Assembly: GCF_963583255.1 (NCBI RefSeq) | Contig: NC_084803.1 | Span: 14,187,032 to 14,251,031 of the forward strand | DNA length: 64,000 nt | Source: Pyrus communis | Lineage: Eukaryota > Streptophyta > Magnoliopsida > Rosales > Rosaceae | Direction of reading: 5' to 3' | Shown here: one piece after another, positions 23,871 to 35,514 of the stretch | Position numbering within the stretch: position 1 is the stretch's first letter | Layout of the letters: every line of letters starts with the position of its first letter | Program-made: the position numbers and the translations under genes | The notes under the pieces: model-generated | Told to the model about the DNA's origin: nothing | Databases searched by the model: none | The model's input: only the letters and a program-made list of their open reading frames with translations

Positions 23871-24619
23871 TGTTAAATTTCATGTAGACGGGCCATGAGT
23901 CTACTCCAACAACACCGATACTGTCCCCACTTGGTCACCTGCTCAATTCATCAGGTGTGGAGTTTTAATACAAAAGGCCTCGGTGTTAGTTAGAATGAGG
24001 TAATTCTATTTAAAGGGTTTGTTCTCAAGCTTTCTGGCCGATAGGGTCACACGTGAAGTTCCACACATCAGCAACCATATGGAGCCAAGTCGGGGCTCAC
24101 CCATTCACGCGGGGCCAATGGGGACCCACCCATTCACGTGGCATCTCTTGGCCAATGTGGAGCCAAATCGGGGCTCACCCGTTCGCGCGGGGTCAAAGGG
24201 GACCCACCAGTTCAAGTGGATGTATGGGCCCGTCCCCTAGCTATGATACCATGTTACATTTTAGGTAAACGGGCTATAAGCCCACTTCAACAACACCGAT
24301 AGCAGACCTCGGTATTAGTTAGAGTGAGGTAATTCTATTTAAAGGGTTTATTCTCAAACCTTCTGGTTGATGTGGGACAGAGGAATTCTAACACTCCCCC
24401 GCACGTGAGACCCCATTTTATGGGTCACACATGAAGTTCCACACATCGGCAATCACGTGGAGCCAAGCCGGGGCTTACTTGTTCGCGCGGGCCAATGGGG
24501 ACCCACCCATTCACGTGGTATTTCTTGGCCTACGTGGAGCCAAGTCGGGGCTCACCCATTTGAGCATGGTCAAATGGGACCCACCCGTTCACGTGGCAGT
24601 ACGGGCCCGTCCCCTGACA
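23871..24619 (-). mobile_element. TRIM element family 2, minus-strand LTR-internal-LTR-internal block
   Basis: On the minus strand the order is an internal region (24394-24619), polypurine tract (about 24394-24405), LTR (24252-24393, with an internal deletion of about 50 bp relative to its relatives), primer-binding site TGGTATCATAG (24241-24251), internal region, and a second LTR (23871-24042) lacking its first 20 or so bases. The internal region repeats 'gagccccgacttggctcca'-type phrases. No 5S-like segment is present, so this is not Cassandra. Open frames within it recur by repetition and are not genes. Confidence 0.8.
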
Positions 24620-25235
24620 TGTTAGAACTCCTCTGTCCCACATCAGCCAGAAGGCTTGAGAATAAACCCTTTAAATAGAATTACCCCACTCTAACTAATA
24701 CCTAGGCCTTTTGTATTAAAACCCCACACCTGACGGATTGAGCAAGTGACCAAGTGGGGACAGTATTAGTGTTGTTGGAGTGGGTCCATGGGCCGTCTAC
24801 TAGAAATTTAAGATGATATTAAAACCAGGGGACGGCCCTATACTCCCACATGAACGAGTGGGTCCCCTTTGACCCCTCGCGAATGGGTGAGCCCCGACTT
24901 GGCTCCACGTAAGCCAAGAGATGCCACATGAATAGATGGGTCCCCTTAGCCTCGCGCGAACGGGTGAGCCCCGACTTGGCTCCACGTGGTTGCCGATGTG
25001 TGGAACTTCACGTGTGACCCATAAAATGGGGTTTCACGTGCGGGGGAGTGTTAGAATTCCTCTGTCCCACATCAACTAGAAGGCTTGAGAACAAACCCTT
25101 TAAATAGAATTACCCCACTCTAACTAATATCGAGACATTTTGTATTAAAATCTCACACATGACGGATTAAGCAGGTGGCCAAGTGGGGACAGTATCAGTG
25201 TTGTTGGAATGGGCTCATAACCCTGAAATTTAAGA
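24620..25235 (+). mobile_element. TRIM element family 2, plus-strand complete copy
   Basis: A 5' LTR (24620-24813, opening TGTTAGAACTCC), a decayed primer-binding site ('tgatattaaaac' at 24814-24825 in place of TGGTATCAGAGC), a protein-free internal region, a purine tract before 25049 and a 3' LTR (25049-25235). It lies head-to-head with the minus-strand block. The whole block 23871-25235 is flanked by ATTTT on both sides (23866-23870 and 25236-25240). Confidence 0.82.
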
Positions 25236-25240
25236 ATTTT

Positions 25241-26727
25241 AGCTAAAAACCTTTATTTTTAAATTATAAGTATTAGAAGTAAGATGTCGACGTACTAATT
25301 TTATTACGTTCACCTTAATAATGTTGGAAAGAGATATCGACCTTTGGCTTTATATGGACTTTTGCTGCTCCATTATGTTCTTTGATTTTTGGTCAAAACT
25401 ACTAGAAGGGGGTCAGCCATATTTTAGAGCAGGCGATGCTCCGAGTGATGAAGTGAAAAATGTTTCCAAGTGTTTTGGAAAAGAGAAATAATAAAAAGAC
25501 ACTTTTAAACTGGAATTCTTTATAGATTTTTTATCATCTCATGTTTTTTACATAATATTTTATAATATTATCACGAAAATTGTGAAAAAAAGAAGTAACG
25601 GAGAGTCCATAAAAAATTTTACTTTTAAAATAATCTCCTTAACATTTCTCTTTTAGAAATGAATGTAAATGGCCACTACTAGTCTACTTTGTATGTGTCT
25701 CCATGCTCTAGTAATAATCATGGGGTGATAAAAATATCTTTATTGTTTTTGGTCAATGATAAAAATATCTATATGGTCATGCAAAAAATGAATATCTCTA
25801 GATTCTGTCATGTTAATACCCACTAATAAAGGACGATTAAGCAACGTTAATGGACCACTCCCCATTACATACTTTCATATGGCTTCCTTTTAGATAAAAT
25901 AGGCCATAAATTCACTTATAACAGAAGCTAGATGAAGGAACTAGGAAATAAACTCATCAAAATGAATTTCTGCTTTTGACGCTGATTGAAGCAGGGATAG
26001 CCTCCACGCTACTAACATGGCCGTCTTGAACAAAACAAACAAACCCCTACTTAGCCCTACCTAATACGGAGCAACACCGCTTGTCCTGTCCTACGGTCTC
26101 AAGGCAAGGATTTGGTGTCAAGCCATTAAACTTCCTTTCAAGAAGCTTTGACAAGGGTACCGCTATAAGAAAGCAAATTAGAGTAACGGAGCTGATTTGC
26201 TGATATGTTCCAAGAATGCAGTACTATCTTCAATTTTTTCGATGGATTTGATTTTGGGCTAGGTGCCTAAGTTAATAACCAGAGTATTAAAGCTTAATAA
26301 AAGCGTAAATCCTGACTTGGGATTATTTATAGAATCAAAAAGAAACTTTTGTAATGCTACTTGAAATGTAGTATTTTTTTTCATTCATACTCATGTTGTA
26401 TTACACGTTTTTGTATATCTAATGCTAAATGCTTACACCTTTCTCTTGCTAATTATGCTGGAATTTTGTATTTTCTTCTAAAAATGATGCTAAAAAACGA
26501 TTTGTTGTTCATGTTGGTTTACTTCTTCAATAGCCTCTTGTGTTTGGAAATTAATCACGACAATCATGCTGATTTGTCTTTCTACTTCTTTGCTTCTAAG
26601 AACCAAAGTTCCATGTTAGTGTACTAAGTGCATAATAATACTATAATTATTATAATAAGCAGGTTCTAATTCTGCTGGTGATAACATCATTCCTTTCTGA
26701 AGTGGTGCTCTAATTTGTGCTCTTCTA
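25241..26727. other. Intergenic region, no gene recognised
   Basis: AT-rich sequence with scattered short frames. An 88-residue plus-strand frame (26361-26627) is leucine/phenylalanine-rich by base composition and shows no domain. Part of 26640-26727 may belong to the flank of the virus-derived fragment next to it. Confidence 0.4.
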
Positions 26728-27110
26728 TCACTTGAACTTGATGCTATGAAGTGATCCGTTCTTGTCAATGAATGATCTGGACATGATATCAGCTAAAGCA
26801 TTATTAGTTTCTTTAATATGTTCAAAAACTGGTTTAAAGCTATTTTCAATATTACCATCAGCAAAGTTAACCAATCTTGTTGCTTGTTTATTAATAGTAA
26901 TTTTGTTATAATGAGATACAACATTTTGACAATCTGTTGTAATTGCAAAGATTTCATTATGTAAAAGTAAAGAGAATACCTCAAGAGAGTTAATATTGCT
27001 AAATTTTTGAAATTAGTTGCTGGAAAACGAGATTGTACTTCACTAAATTTTCCTGAGGCATATCCACATATTTGCTCTTCAAATTTTGGTGATTCTTTAA
27101 TTTTCTTTTG
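26728..27110 (-). pseudogene. Endogenous pararetrovirus (Caulimoviridae-like) RNase H fragment, broken
   Basis: On the minus strand this stretch resembles the C-terminal RNase H part of a plant pararetrovirus polymerase: a 'YASGKF' segment near 27040-27060, a 'TDCQ' segment carrying the expected catalytic aspartate near 26925-26935, and a terminal 'NALADIMSR' motif near 26765-26790, then a stop at 26728-26730. The first segment is in a different frame from the other two, so there is at least one frameshift near 26985. Upstream reverse transcriptase, protease and coat regions are absent. It is a dead relic with no complete product. A Ty3-type origin is less likely because the motif style (FEHI...ADIMSR) is that of Caulimoviridae. 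Confidence 0.6.
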
Positions 27111-28638
27111 ATATAAAATTCATACACATCTTAAATCCTAATAATGAATCCAGGATAAGATATTCAATCCTCCTTGGATTATGATTACATTGTTTAATCC
27201 CAGTGATATCCTGATTTGACATGAATTAGGATTTCTTTACTTAAGAGTCAAGTAAACTCCTCAATGGGCTAAAGCCTATTGGACCCGTAACGGATTGCCT
27301 AAGCCCTAGGTAATTCGGCCCAGGATGCTAAGCGTGGCCATGATCATGTGATAAGGAAAACTTCGGCCATTCCAACCATCTTATGTGCCACGTGGCATGT
27401 GCCCTGAAAATCATGATCCCACAAATGCCTTTAACTATGTTTTTTAGAGTGCCCTACGCTCGAGAATGAATGGTTACAAACGGACCAGGAGCAAATCTCT
27501 CTAAAATGACGTTTTTGTATATCGAACACTTCTTGTTGATATGGAGCTGGACTAGGCTGACCAGTCCTGCTTACTCGCCTATCAATAATCTGGTTGGAGT
27601 TCCGAAAGTACAAACTTAAAAAGATGAACACATGCAGAAAGTGCTTATTCCTTAAGTATCCTTAGAAAGGCTTAAATACATTTTAGGAGATGGTTTGCTA
27701 TTGCATTTTTTGCGCCTTTACATAGTTTAATCCTCAAGGTAAAGTTTTAAGTAGTCATCCCTTGGTTCATTTTCCACGGAATGTGGTTTTAATCCGATAA
27801 TCGTACCGGATTAGACTTTTTTCGAAGTTAAGAGCTCAGAATCTAATATGATAATAAGTTTGTAAGATAAGGCTTAATCCAGCCTGTTTGCTTTTCCGCA
27901 CTTGGGTAAAAAAAATGTTTGTATCCTAAAATTTATGTTACATTAGGAGCATCGCTACAGTTATTGGAGTACCACTTTACTCTGATTTCAAACCAAAGGC
28001 CCATGATACGTTCCGTGTTCCTAAACTTGCTTTTAATGGAATATTAATAGGATCAACGATGAAATTTAGCAAATAAACTTACCTGGAATGAACTCCAGAA
28101 TTTAATGTCAGTCCGACATATTTTGATTGCTTTGCTGGCACTTATAAAAATAATCTAACACTTAGTGGAAATAAACCTAAGTGTTTAATGAATCAGATTT
28201 TAGCTTGAATTAGATTCTACACACAACCGTGAGTAGACCAAAGACCAGGGGGTATGTGCAAGGTTAAGACTCAAGTGGTGGGTAAGAGAATATGTGTACA
28301 GGGATTGTGTAACCAGAGATAAATCCTAGTAGGGTGTATTTATGCTATTAGAGGAGATGACCTTTTAGGATAGGATAATCTTTGTTAAACCTAGAGAATC
28401 CCAGATGATATCTAGGAAGTAGATATTGCATCCTCTTAGGAGTGTAATTACTTGCGGCGCACTCTGATCCTTAGATTTTAAAAACTCCAAGATTATAGGA
28501 AACATGCTGATTCCTCTCTAGATTAGGTTTCCGAATCTTGCAGAATAAGCATGGTCAATCTCAACGAAGTCGTCGCACTTCGCCAACTGATTCCAGAACA
28601 AGATCAAACTTCGTCCATTGATTCCAGAATAGGATCAA
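27111..28638. other. Intergenic region with local repeats
   Basis: No gene. A 30 bp direct repeat ('tgattccagaacaagatcaaa' and 'tgattccagaataggatcaaa') lies at about 28580-28640. A segment around 28440-28545 ('cttgcggcgcactctgatccttag...') has a diverged copy at about 30553-30645, suggesting an old unclassified dispersed repeat. Confidence 0.45.
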
Positions 28639-28977
28639 AGTGTGCCGACGAGGACGTCGGGTCCCTAAGGGGGGTGGATTGTAACATCTCACATCGCCCA
28701 AGAGAGTGGATCATGTAAGCCTTATATGTATATTCTCATCTCTACCTAGCACGAGGCCTTTTGGGAACTCACTGACTTCAGGTTCCGTAAGAACTCTGAA
28801 GTTAAGCGAGAAAGGGGCCAGAGTATTCTCAGGATGGGTGACCCATTAAGAAGTTCTGCTCGCGTGAGTTCTCAAAACCAAAATCGTGAGGGCGTGGTCG
28901 GGGCCCAAAGCGGACAATATCGTGCTACGGTAGAGTCGAGCCAGGGATATAATGGGGGCCCGGGCCGGGATGTGACA
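28639..28977 (+). mobile_element. Partial Cassandra TRIM (3' LTR plus internal stub)
   Basis: A short internal stub with 'tgccgacgaggacgtcggg' and the polypurine tract (about 28667-28674) precedes one LTR (28680-28977, opening TGTAACATC and closing TGTGACA). The 5' LTR and primer-binding site are missing. The 5S-like part 'gaagttaagcgag...aggatgggtgaccc' is retained. Confidence 0.88.
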
Positions 28978-31301
28978 TCTGAGGTATGTGGATTCCAATC
29001 CACCTTACTCCGACCCTAGAAAATCATTGCCCACACAATAAATTTAGTGGCTTTTACCAAGTTACTCCGTGAGATAGAGTTCCATTTGGAAAATTTCATC
29101 TTGAGAATTCTTAGTCTAGTTGCCTATTTTAGTCCTACTTAAGCACAAGATCGTTGCCAGGTTTATTGACTTTGTACGCTGCTCTAGGATATAAGTAATC
29201 GTACTCAGGCGTACAGTTCGAAGGCACCCCTTGCATGATTTCTAGATCACCCTTCTGATTATTCCCTCGAATGGCCAGAACCTAGGCTTGAATCTTATAA
29301 CAAATAGCCTTTGGGTTGCATAAACTTTTGGAAGCCGAATATTTGCGTTGAATCATCGAATAGCGAGGCCAAGTCCCAACATTAAAAGTTTACCCCATCA
29401 TAACTGCTCTTAATACGGCTCAAGTCCACTCAAACTCCTTTGACTCTAGTACTTTGAAAGTTTTAGACTTGCATTCTTACATAGTTTCCAAGTAATCCGA
29501 TAAAGTTATGCCTTATGGTAATCGGGCTTCTGACCTATACTGAAAAAGATAGAGTAAGATAGAACAAACAAAATCACGCAATGATCAAAATTTCATATCC
29601 CTGCAAAAGGGAATGGAGGTTTGCTATGAGGGTGGCAAGGTTGCACATTCCTTGGCTATCTATAGCGACAATCTGAAAAGATCATCCCTAGCTTTGAGGG
29701 TTTTATGTCATGAATATGCAATATCCGACGTTGGCCCATACTAGGTGCCTAATTCATTGCAAAGGATGTTATTACTTGAACAAGTTGATTTGGCTTGCGG
29801 TCGATTGATGAAATTAGACTTGGACTTATCAAAGGCTCAGTAAGTAGTAACTATACATGGTTGAGGTTAACTTTAATCAGAGTTGTAGCTTATGCACATG
29901 ACCAGTTATGATTTCATTCTCCAATCTTGTCTAAGAATCTTTAAAGTACGTAACATAGCTGCATTTGATCACATATGCAATTAAATAATCGAAAGTACTT
30001 ATCTCTTGGAGCGTTACCAAAGTTTGTACCCAGGTTCATCACCCGATGAATAAGCCTTCATTCCCCTCCATGCAACTTCCAAGAATTGTAGCGTGAAAGT
30101 GGGCTTCCATACTTGTAAGGGAATATGTTCATGCTTTGGTCCCTTGTGCTGGTCGAAGTTTAAACCTAAAAAGGTAAAGCTAGTCGAAGTTTAAACCTAA
30201 AAAGGTAAACTTTACTGATCCACAAAAAAACTCTGCTTGCACTGTTAGTAGTAAAACGGTGATATCTTCCTCATTAGTGGCTGGAATCATAAGTTGTAAA
30301 GAGTTGTGGAAAGATGGTACCGTAGCTTTCTAGTGATATAAACTACAATGTCCAATTTTGTCTGAGAAAATCTAGTTTACTCCACAAATTCGAATGGTGT
30401 GCATAGGCAGTTTGTTAGTTGCATGTTGCTCCACACCAAAGTTGGTTCATGTTCTGTGTTAGAATTAGTTTACGTTCTGTTTTGGAACCATATTTAGGCA
30501 GATCTAGAGTTGCATACACACTTTTCATGTCCTACAAATGCATTAAGATTACTTGTCGCGCATACTAATTCTTAAATTGTAAGAAGCTCTAAGAATATAG
30601 GAAATTAATCTAATACCCCAGTCCGATCAGGTCTCCGTATCTTGAGTTTTCAACTATTTTAAAAACATTTCCAAACCAACCCTAATAGTTTCTAGTTTCA
30701 TAGTTTGATTGGTGGAACATTTTATTAGCTTGATTCCATTGATTGGTGGAATATTTTATTAGCTTGATTCCATTGCTTGTTCTATCATCGATCTCTTATG
30801 CTCATATAATTAAATATCATTCAAATGTTTTTTTTTTTTTTTTTTTTTTTTTTGCCCTAACGAAAATCTGTAGTTGCGCTAAACTATTGATATTTCATTT
30901 TCTTTTGATGACAGAATAGTGAAACGATAAGACTAATTAGCTAATACATAGCAACCAATTAAAAAGACTCCATAAAAACTGACCCAGCCTCAGCAAACTC
31001 TCTCTATTTAGTGATATTTGTCAGATGTCCACTAATTATGAAAAAACACGAAAACGCTTGGTACTGATCTGGTTTATGGTAATTTTATCCAAAATTATAT
31101 CCGTCGCTGAATTTTAAAATTTAGATAACTTCAAGTCTGGATATATATTGGATATCAAAGTGTTTGATTTTTGATATTATTCTAACATTCTATCCGATGG
31201 AAACTTATTGTTATCCAGATATTCTTAAAATATCAGTAGTTTAGTTTTGATAAAACACATATTGGTTTGAGAATTTTTTTTTTTTTCTTTACTCCCACGC
31301 T
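28978..31301. other. Intergenic region upstream of the beta-galactosidase gene
   Basis: No gene is seen. A near-perfect tandem copy of about 30 bp ('gtcgaagtttaaacctaaaaaggtaaa') is at 30148-30209, a direct repeat 'gattggtggaa.attttattagcttgattccatt' at about 30708-30776, and a poly(T) run of 26 at 30828-30853. Confidence 0.45.
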
Positions 31302-31310
31302 TATAAATAG
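31302..31310 (+). promoter_or_regulatory. TATA box of the beta-galactosidase gene
   Basis: TATAAATAG, a near-ideal plant TATA box, sits 58 bases before the start codon. Transcription should begin near 31330-31340, leaving a short leader of about 20-30 bases with no upstream ATG. Confidence 0.75.
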
Positions 31311-31359
31311 AGGACATCTCCTCCTCATTCCTTCACACTGTTCTCTTGTTACTCTGACG

Positions 31360-34300
31360 ATGGCTCTTTCCAACTCTTTTAGTTTTGCGTTTTGTTTCTG
31401 TTTTTCTGTGATTCTTTTAAGCTTTTATGCTAATGCTACTGATGTTTCTCATGATGGGAGAGCCATCACAATCGATGGTAAAAGGCGACTGTTGCTTTCG
31501 GGTTCAATCCATTATCCTCGAAGTACACCACAAGTAATCTTGCTCGTCGTCTTTAACTAGTACACTCTAACTTGGTGCTTTTCATGTCCTTTTTATAACG
31601 AACTTATCATGTTGTACACAGATGTGGCCAGACTTGATTAAGAAGTCCAAGGAGGGTGGACTAAACACAATTGAGACTTACGTCTTTTGGAATGTGCATG
31701 AGCCAGTTCGTCGTCAGTATGATTTTACTGGAAATCTTGACCTTGTTAGATTTCTCAAAACAGTTCAAGATGAAGGACTTTATGCTGTTCTTCGAATTGG
31801 TCCATATGTTTGTGCCGAATGGAATTATGGGTACGTTTTTTTGTCAACATATCATATAGTTTTACATAATATTTTGTACGAAACACAATTTAACTATCTG
31901 GATGTAATAATCAGAGGACTTCCCGTTTGGCTGCACAACTTGCCTGGCTGTGAGATCCGAACCGCAAATGATGTCTACATGGTAATTAAACGCGGTGACT
32001 TTTAGTTCACGCAAACCTAATTTTGTTATACAAGTCGCAACACTTAAACATTCTGCAGAATGGGATGAAGAATTTTACAACTATTTTAAACATTCTTATC
32101 TTTTGCAGAATGAGATGAAGAATTTTACCACATTGATTGTTGATATGATGAAAAAAGAAAAGCTTTTTGCATCTCAAGGTGGCCCAATTATTATTGCTCA
32201 GGTAATATATATGCATATAATTCGATTTCATCATATTATGCATCAAAATATAAATTTGTTGTGATAAATTGGCCGTAATTTTGTTAGATTGAAAATGAAT
32301 ACGGAAATGTGCAATCATACTATGGAGATGCTGGTAAAGCATATATGAACTGGTGTGCAAATTTTGCCGAATCTCTCGACATTGGAGTTCCATGGATTAT
32401 GTGCCAACAAAGTGATGCTCCTCAACCAATGGTACAATATTCTCTTCTTCTTTTTTCCTTAATTTTTAGTGTTTATAATTGTTACTTATTTATATATCTT
32501 TGTTATCAGATGAACACATGCAATGGTTGGTACTGTGATTCATTTACTCCAAATAATGAGAACAGTCCCAAGATGTGGACCGAAAATTGGACTGGATGGT
32601 AAGTTCTTGAATTAATACTAATTGAATCAATTTTGATGATATATTATTTTTGTTTTGTTACCTAATTTTCTAAATCTATACAATGCAACTGTAGGTTTAA
32701 GAGTTGGGGTGGCAAAGATCCACTTAGGACTGCTGAGGATCTTGCTTTCTCTGTTGCAAGATTTTTCCAGCTCGGAGGCACGTTTCAGAACTACTACATG
32801 GTTGGCACATTAATTAATTAGATTAAATTGTATTTTGGTTCATTGTAATTTAATTCTTTCTAACATGATTTATGTCTTTTCTTTAAGTATCACGGTGGAA
32901 CAAACTTTGGCCGAACAGCAGCTGCGTACATCACTACTACTTATGATTACGATGCTCCTCTCGACGAATATGGTAAGTAAATACTCAAATTTAAGTTCTA
33001 AACATGGCTTTGTGTTTGGCTTTATAACTTCTTAGTTCTTACTATTATCTCATTTTATAGGCAACTTGAACCAACCAAAATGGGGGCATTTGAAAGAACT
33101 CCATCAGATTTTGAAATCCATGGAGTATACTCTCACACATGGGAATGTCACAACCACAAATTTTGACAATTCTGTTTCAGTAAGATTATCCTTTTGAATT
33201 GACATAACTAATAAACCAAAGTTTTGTAGAATTTAAAATTGATACGATCGATATGTGCATGTATATTTTAGGCCACTGTGTACGCAACGAATGAGTCATC
33301 AAGCTGCTTTTTGGGCAATGCAAATAGCACAACTGATGCTACAATCACTTTTGAAGGGAATACATACACCATTCCTGCTTGGTCTGTTAGTATTCTTCCT
33401 GATTGCAAAACAGAAGGATACAACACTGCAAAGGTATGAACAATTAACTTTCACTGTGTGTGTAAACATATATAGTCTGGTTTATTGGGTATTTCTGAAC
33501 TTCTTTTACCTAGTTTAGGTCAACACACAAACAACAGTTAAGGTGAAGGTAGTGAACAAGGCTGAAGATGAACCCGAATCACTTGCTTGGTCGTGGAGGC
33601 CCGAGACCATTGATGACACCAGAGTCCTTGCAAAGGGAGAAATTACTGCAAATCAACTTTTGGATCAAAAGGTTGCTGGAGATGATGCTAGTGATTATCT
33701 TTGGTACATGACAAGGTACAGTGGATATTTTAATTTTAATTTTCCATTTGTCCTTTTCTTCTAATATATTTAGTATTTTGGTTTACTCATTTTATTTATC
33801 TTGGATTTTCGGCAGTGTTCATCTCAAGAAAGATGATCCAATTTGGAGTAAGAACATGACTCTAAGGGTCAATGGCACTGGTTTCATTCTTCATGCATAT
33901 GTTAATGGAAAATATGTTGGTAAGGCATACAATTATTGTTTCTTGATTAATCTTAAATATACTGATAAATTTGTTGTTTTATAGTTATTGATTTTCTTAT
34001 ATATCCTTGGTGCAAATAGGTTCTCAATGGGCTCAATACAACGTCTACAACTATGTATTTGAGAAGAGTGTCAAGTTACTTCCTGGCAAGAACATTATTT
34101 CGTTGTTGAGTGCTACTGTTGGATTTCCGGTTAGTATTATTGGATTGTTAAAATTAATTACTTAATTGTGATTAATTATTTCATTTAATTTAAAACTTTG
34201 AATCATGATTTGAATGATAACCAGAATTACGGAGGTGGATTTGAAGAGATCAAAACTGGAATTTCTGGTCCAGTTGTACTGGTGGGACAAAATGGTGATG

Positions 34301-35514
34301 AGATTGTGATCAAGGATCTATCAGCACACAAATGGTCATACAAGGTTGGACTTCATGGTTTGAAAAACAAGCTTTTTAGCACCGATTCTCGTTACGCTAC
34401 TAAGTGGTCAACGGAAAACTTACCCGTTAACCGGATGCTGACATGGTACAAGGTAATAAAACCCACTATATATATACACATATATTTAACTCTATATATC
34501 ACTAATTAATAAACTGACAAAGTTAATAACAATTGTTTTTGTTTGATTTTGTTTAGGCAACTTTCAAAGCTCCTCTTGGAACTGATCCAGTTGTGGTGGA
34601 CTTACAAGGTTTGGGAAAGGGTCACGCTTGGATCAATGGCCATAGTATTGGCCGGTATTGGCCGAGTTATTTGTCATATGATACTGATTGTAGTCTCGAT
34701 GCTTGTGACTACCGTGGTTCATATGATAACAACAAGTGTTCCTTCAATTGTGGCAATCCTACCCAAAGATGGTAAGAACTTTATAGTTTACGCATTCATG
34801 TTTATTTACTTGGCAGTTTAATAACGATCACAGTTTTAATCGCTTTTTTAATTGTATTGAAGGTACCACGTTCCTCGATCATTTATGGAAGATGGAGAAA
34901 ATACAATTGTGTTGTTTGAGGAGTTTGGTGGCAATCCATCTCTTGTGAATTTCCAAACCATCCAAGTTGGAACTGTCTGCGCCCATGCGTACGAGAAGCA
35001 CACAGTGGAATTGGCATGCGAAGGTCGTCCCATTTCTGCAATCAAGTTCGCTAGTTTTGGTAATCCCCGAGGAACCTGTGGATCATTTGAGAAAGGCAGC
35101 TGTGATTCTGGAAGTGCATTGTCGATCCTTAAAAAGGCAAGTCTTTTTTTTTCTGAACACTTTAATTTTCAATGAACTTGAAAGGAGATTATATTCACAC
35201 ATCACAAATTACTCATTCCACACCCTTTTAATTTTTTAATATTTTTCTATCAAGTCTTAGTGGTGTGTAGAAAATATTAAAAAATTAAAAGGGTGTGGGA
35301 GAAGTAATTTGATGTGTGTGAATATAATCTCTCTTTTATGAACCCTAATTTTCTATGTATATTATATCTAAGTAATTCTTATTTCTTTTCCCTAATGATT
35401 TTGTAGGAATGCGTGGGCAAAGAGAAGTGCTTGATCAATGTTTCTCAGAGCAAATTTGGCTTGACAAACTGCGGTGATGCCGTGAAGAGGCTGGCTGTGG
35501 AAGGTGTTTGCTAA
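31360..35514 (+). CDS. BGAL15: Beta-galactosidase (GH35), BGAL7/BGAL15 type, with C-terminal SUEL-lectin domain
   Basis: Secreted enzyme removing terminal beta-galactosyl residues from cell-wall polysaccharides. Seventeen exons: 31360-31533, 31622-31830, 31915-31981, 32109-32201, 32288-32431, 32510-32598, 32695-32800, 32888-32972, 33061-33179, 33272-33433, 33519-33715, 33816-33919, 34020-34129, 34225-34452, 34557-34771, 34863-35136 and 35407-35514, giving 827 residues. A signal peptide (about 1-26) ends in ANA. The GH35 domain (about 33-340) has the signature ending ENEYG with acid/base E185 and nucleophile E254 in WTENW. Galactose-binding jelly-roll domains follow, then a cysteine-rich SUEL/Gal_Lectin domain (about 742-827). 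The sequence follows Arabidopsis BGAL7/BGAL15 closely, but which of the two is not settled. Intron 16 has a GC donor (AAG|GCAAGT) and contains a MITE. Intron 3 holds a partial copy of the exon 4 start. Confidence 0.95.
32049..32141 (+). repeat. 50 bp tandem duplication covering a splice acceptor and the exon 4 start
   Basis: 'ttctgcagaatgggatgaagaattttac' (from 32051) and 'ttttgcagaatgagatgaagaattttac' (from 32101) lie 50 bases apart. The second is the real exon 4 acceptor. Using the first would add 50 bases, shift the frame and meet a stop soon after, so it is a decoy inside intron 3. Confidence 0.85.
35177..35337. mobile_element. MITE in intron 16 of the beta-galactosidase gene
   Basis: An almost perfect inverted repeat of about 70 bases per arm: 'gattatattcacacatcac...cacacccttttaatttttt' and its reverse complement, with a loop of about 20 bases near 35255-35270. 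ATGAAC occurs on both sides (35172-35177 and about 35339-35344) and may be the target duplication. It does not touch the splice sites. Confidence 0.85.

Noticed and set aside
24019..24985. Small repeated proteins (MEPSRGSPVRAG-type) in three places
   Set aside because: They are frames through the repeated internal region of the TRIM family, on both strands and with different ends; no gene-like conservation.
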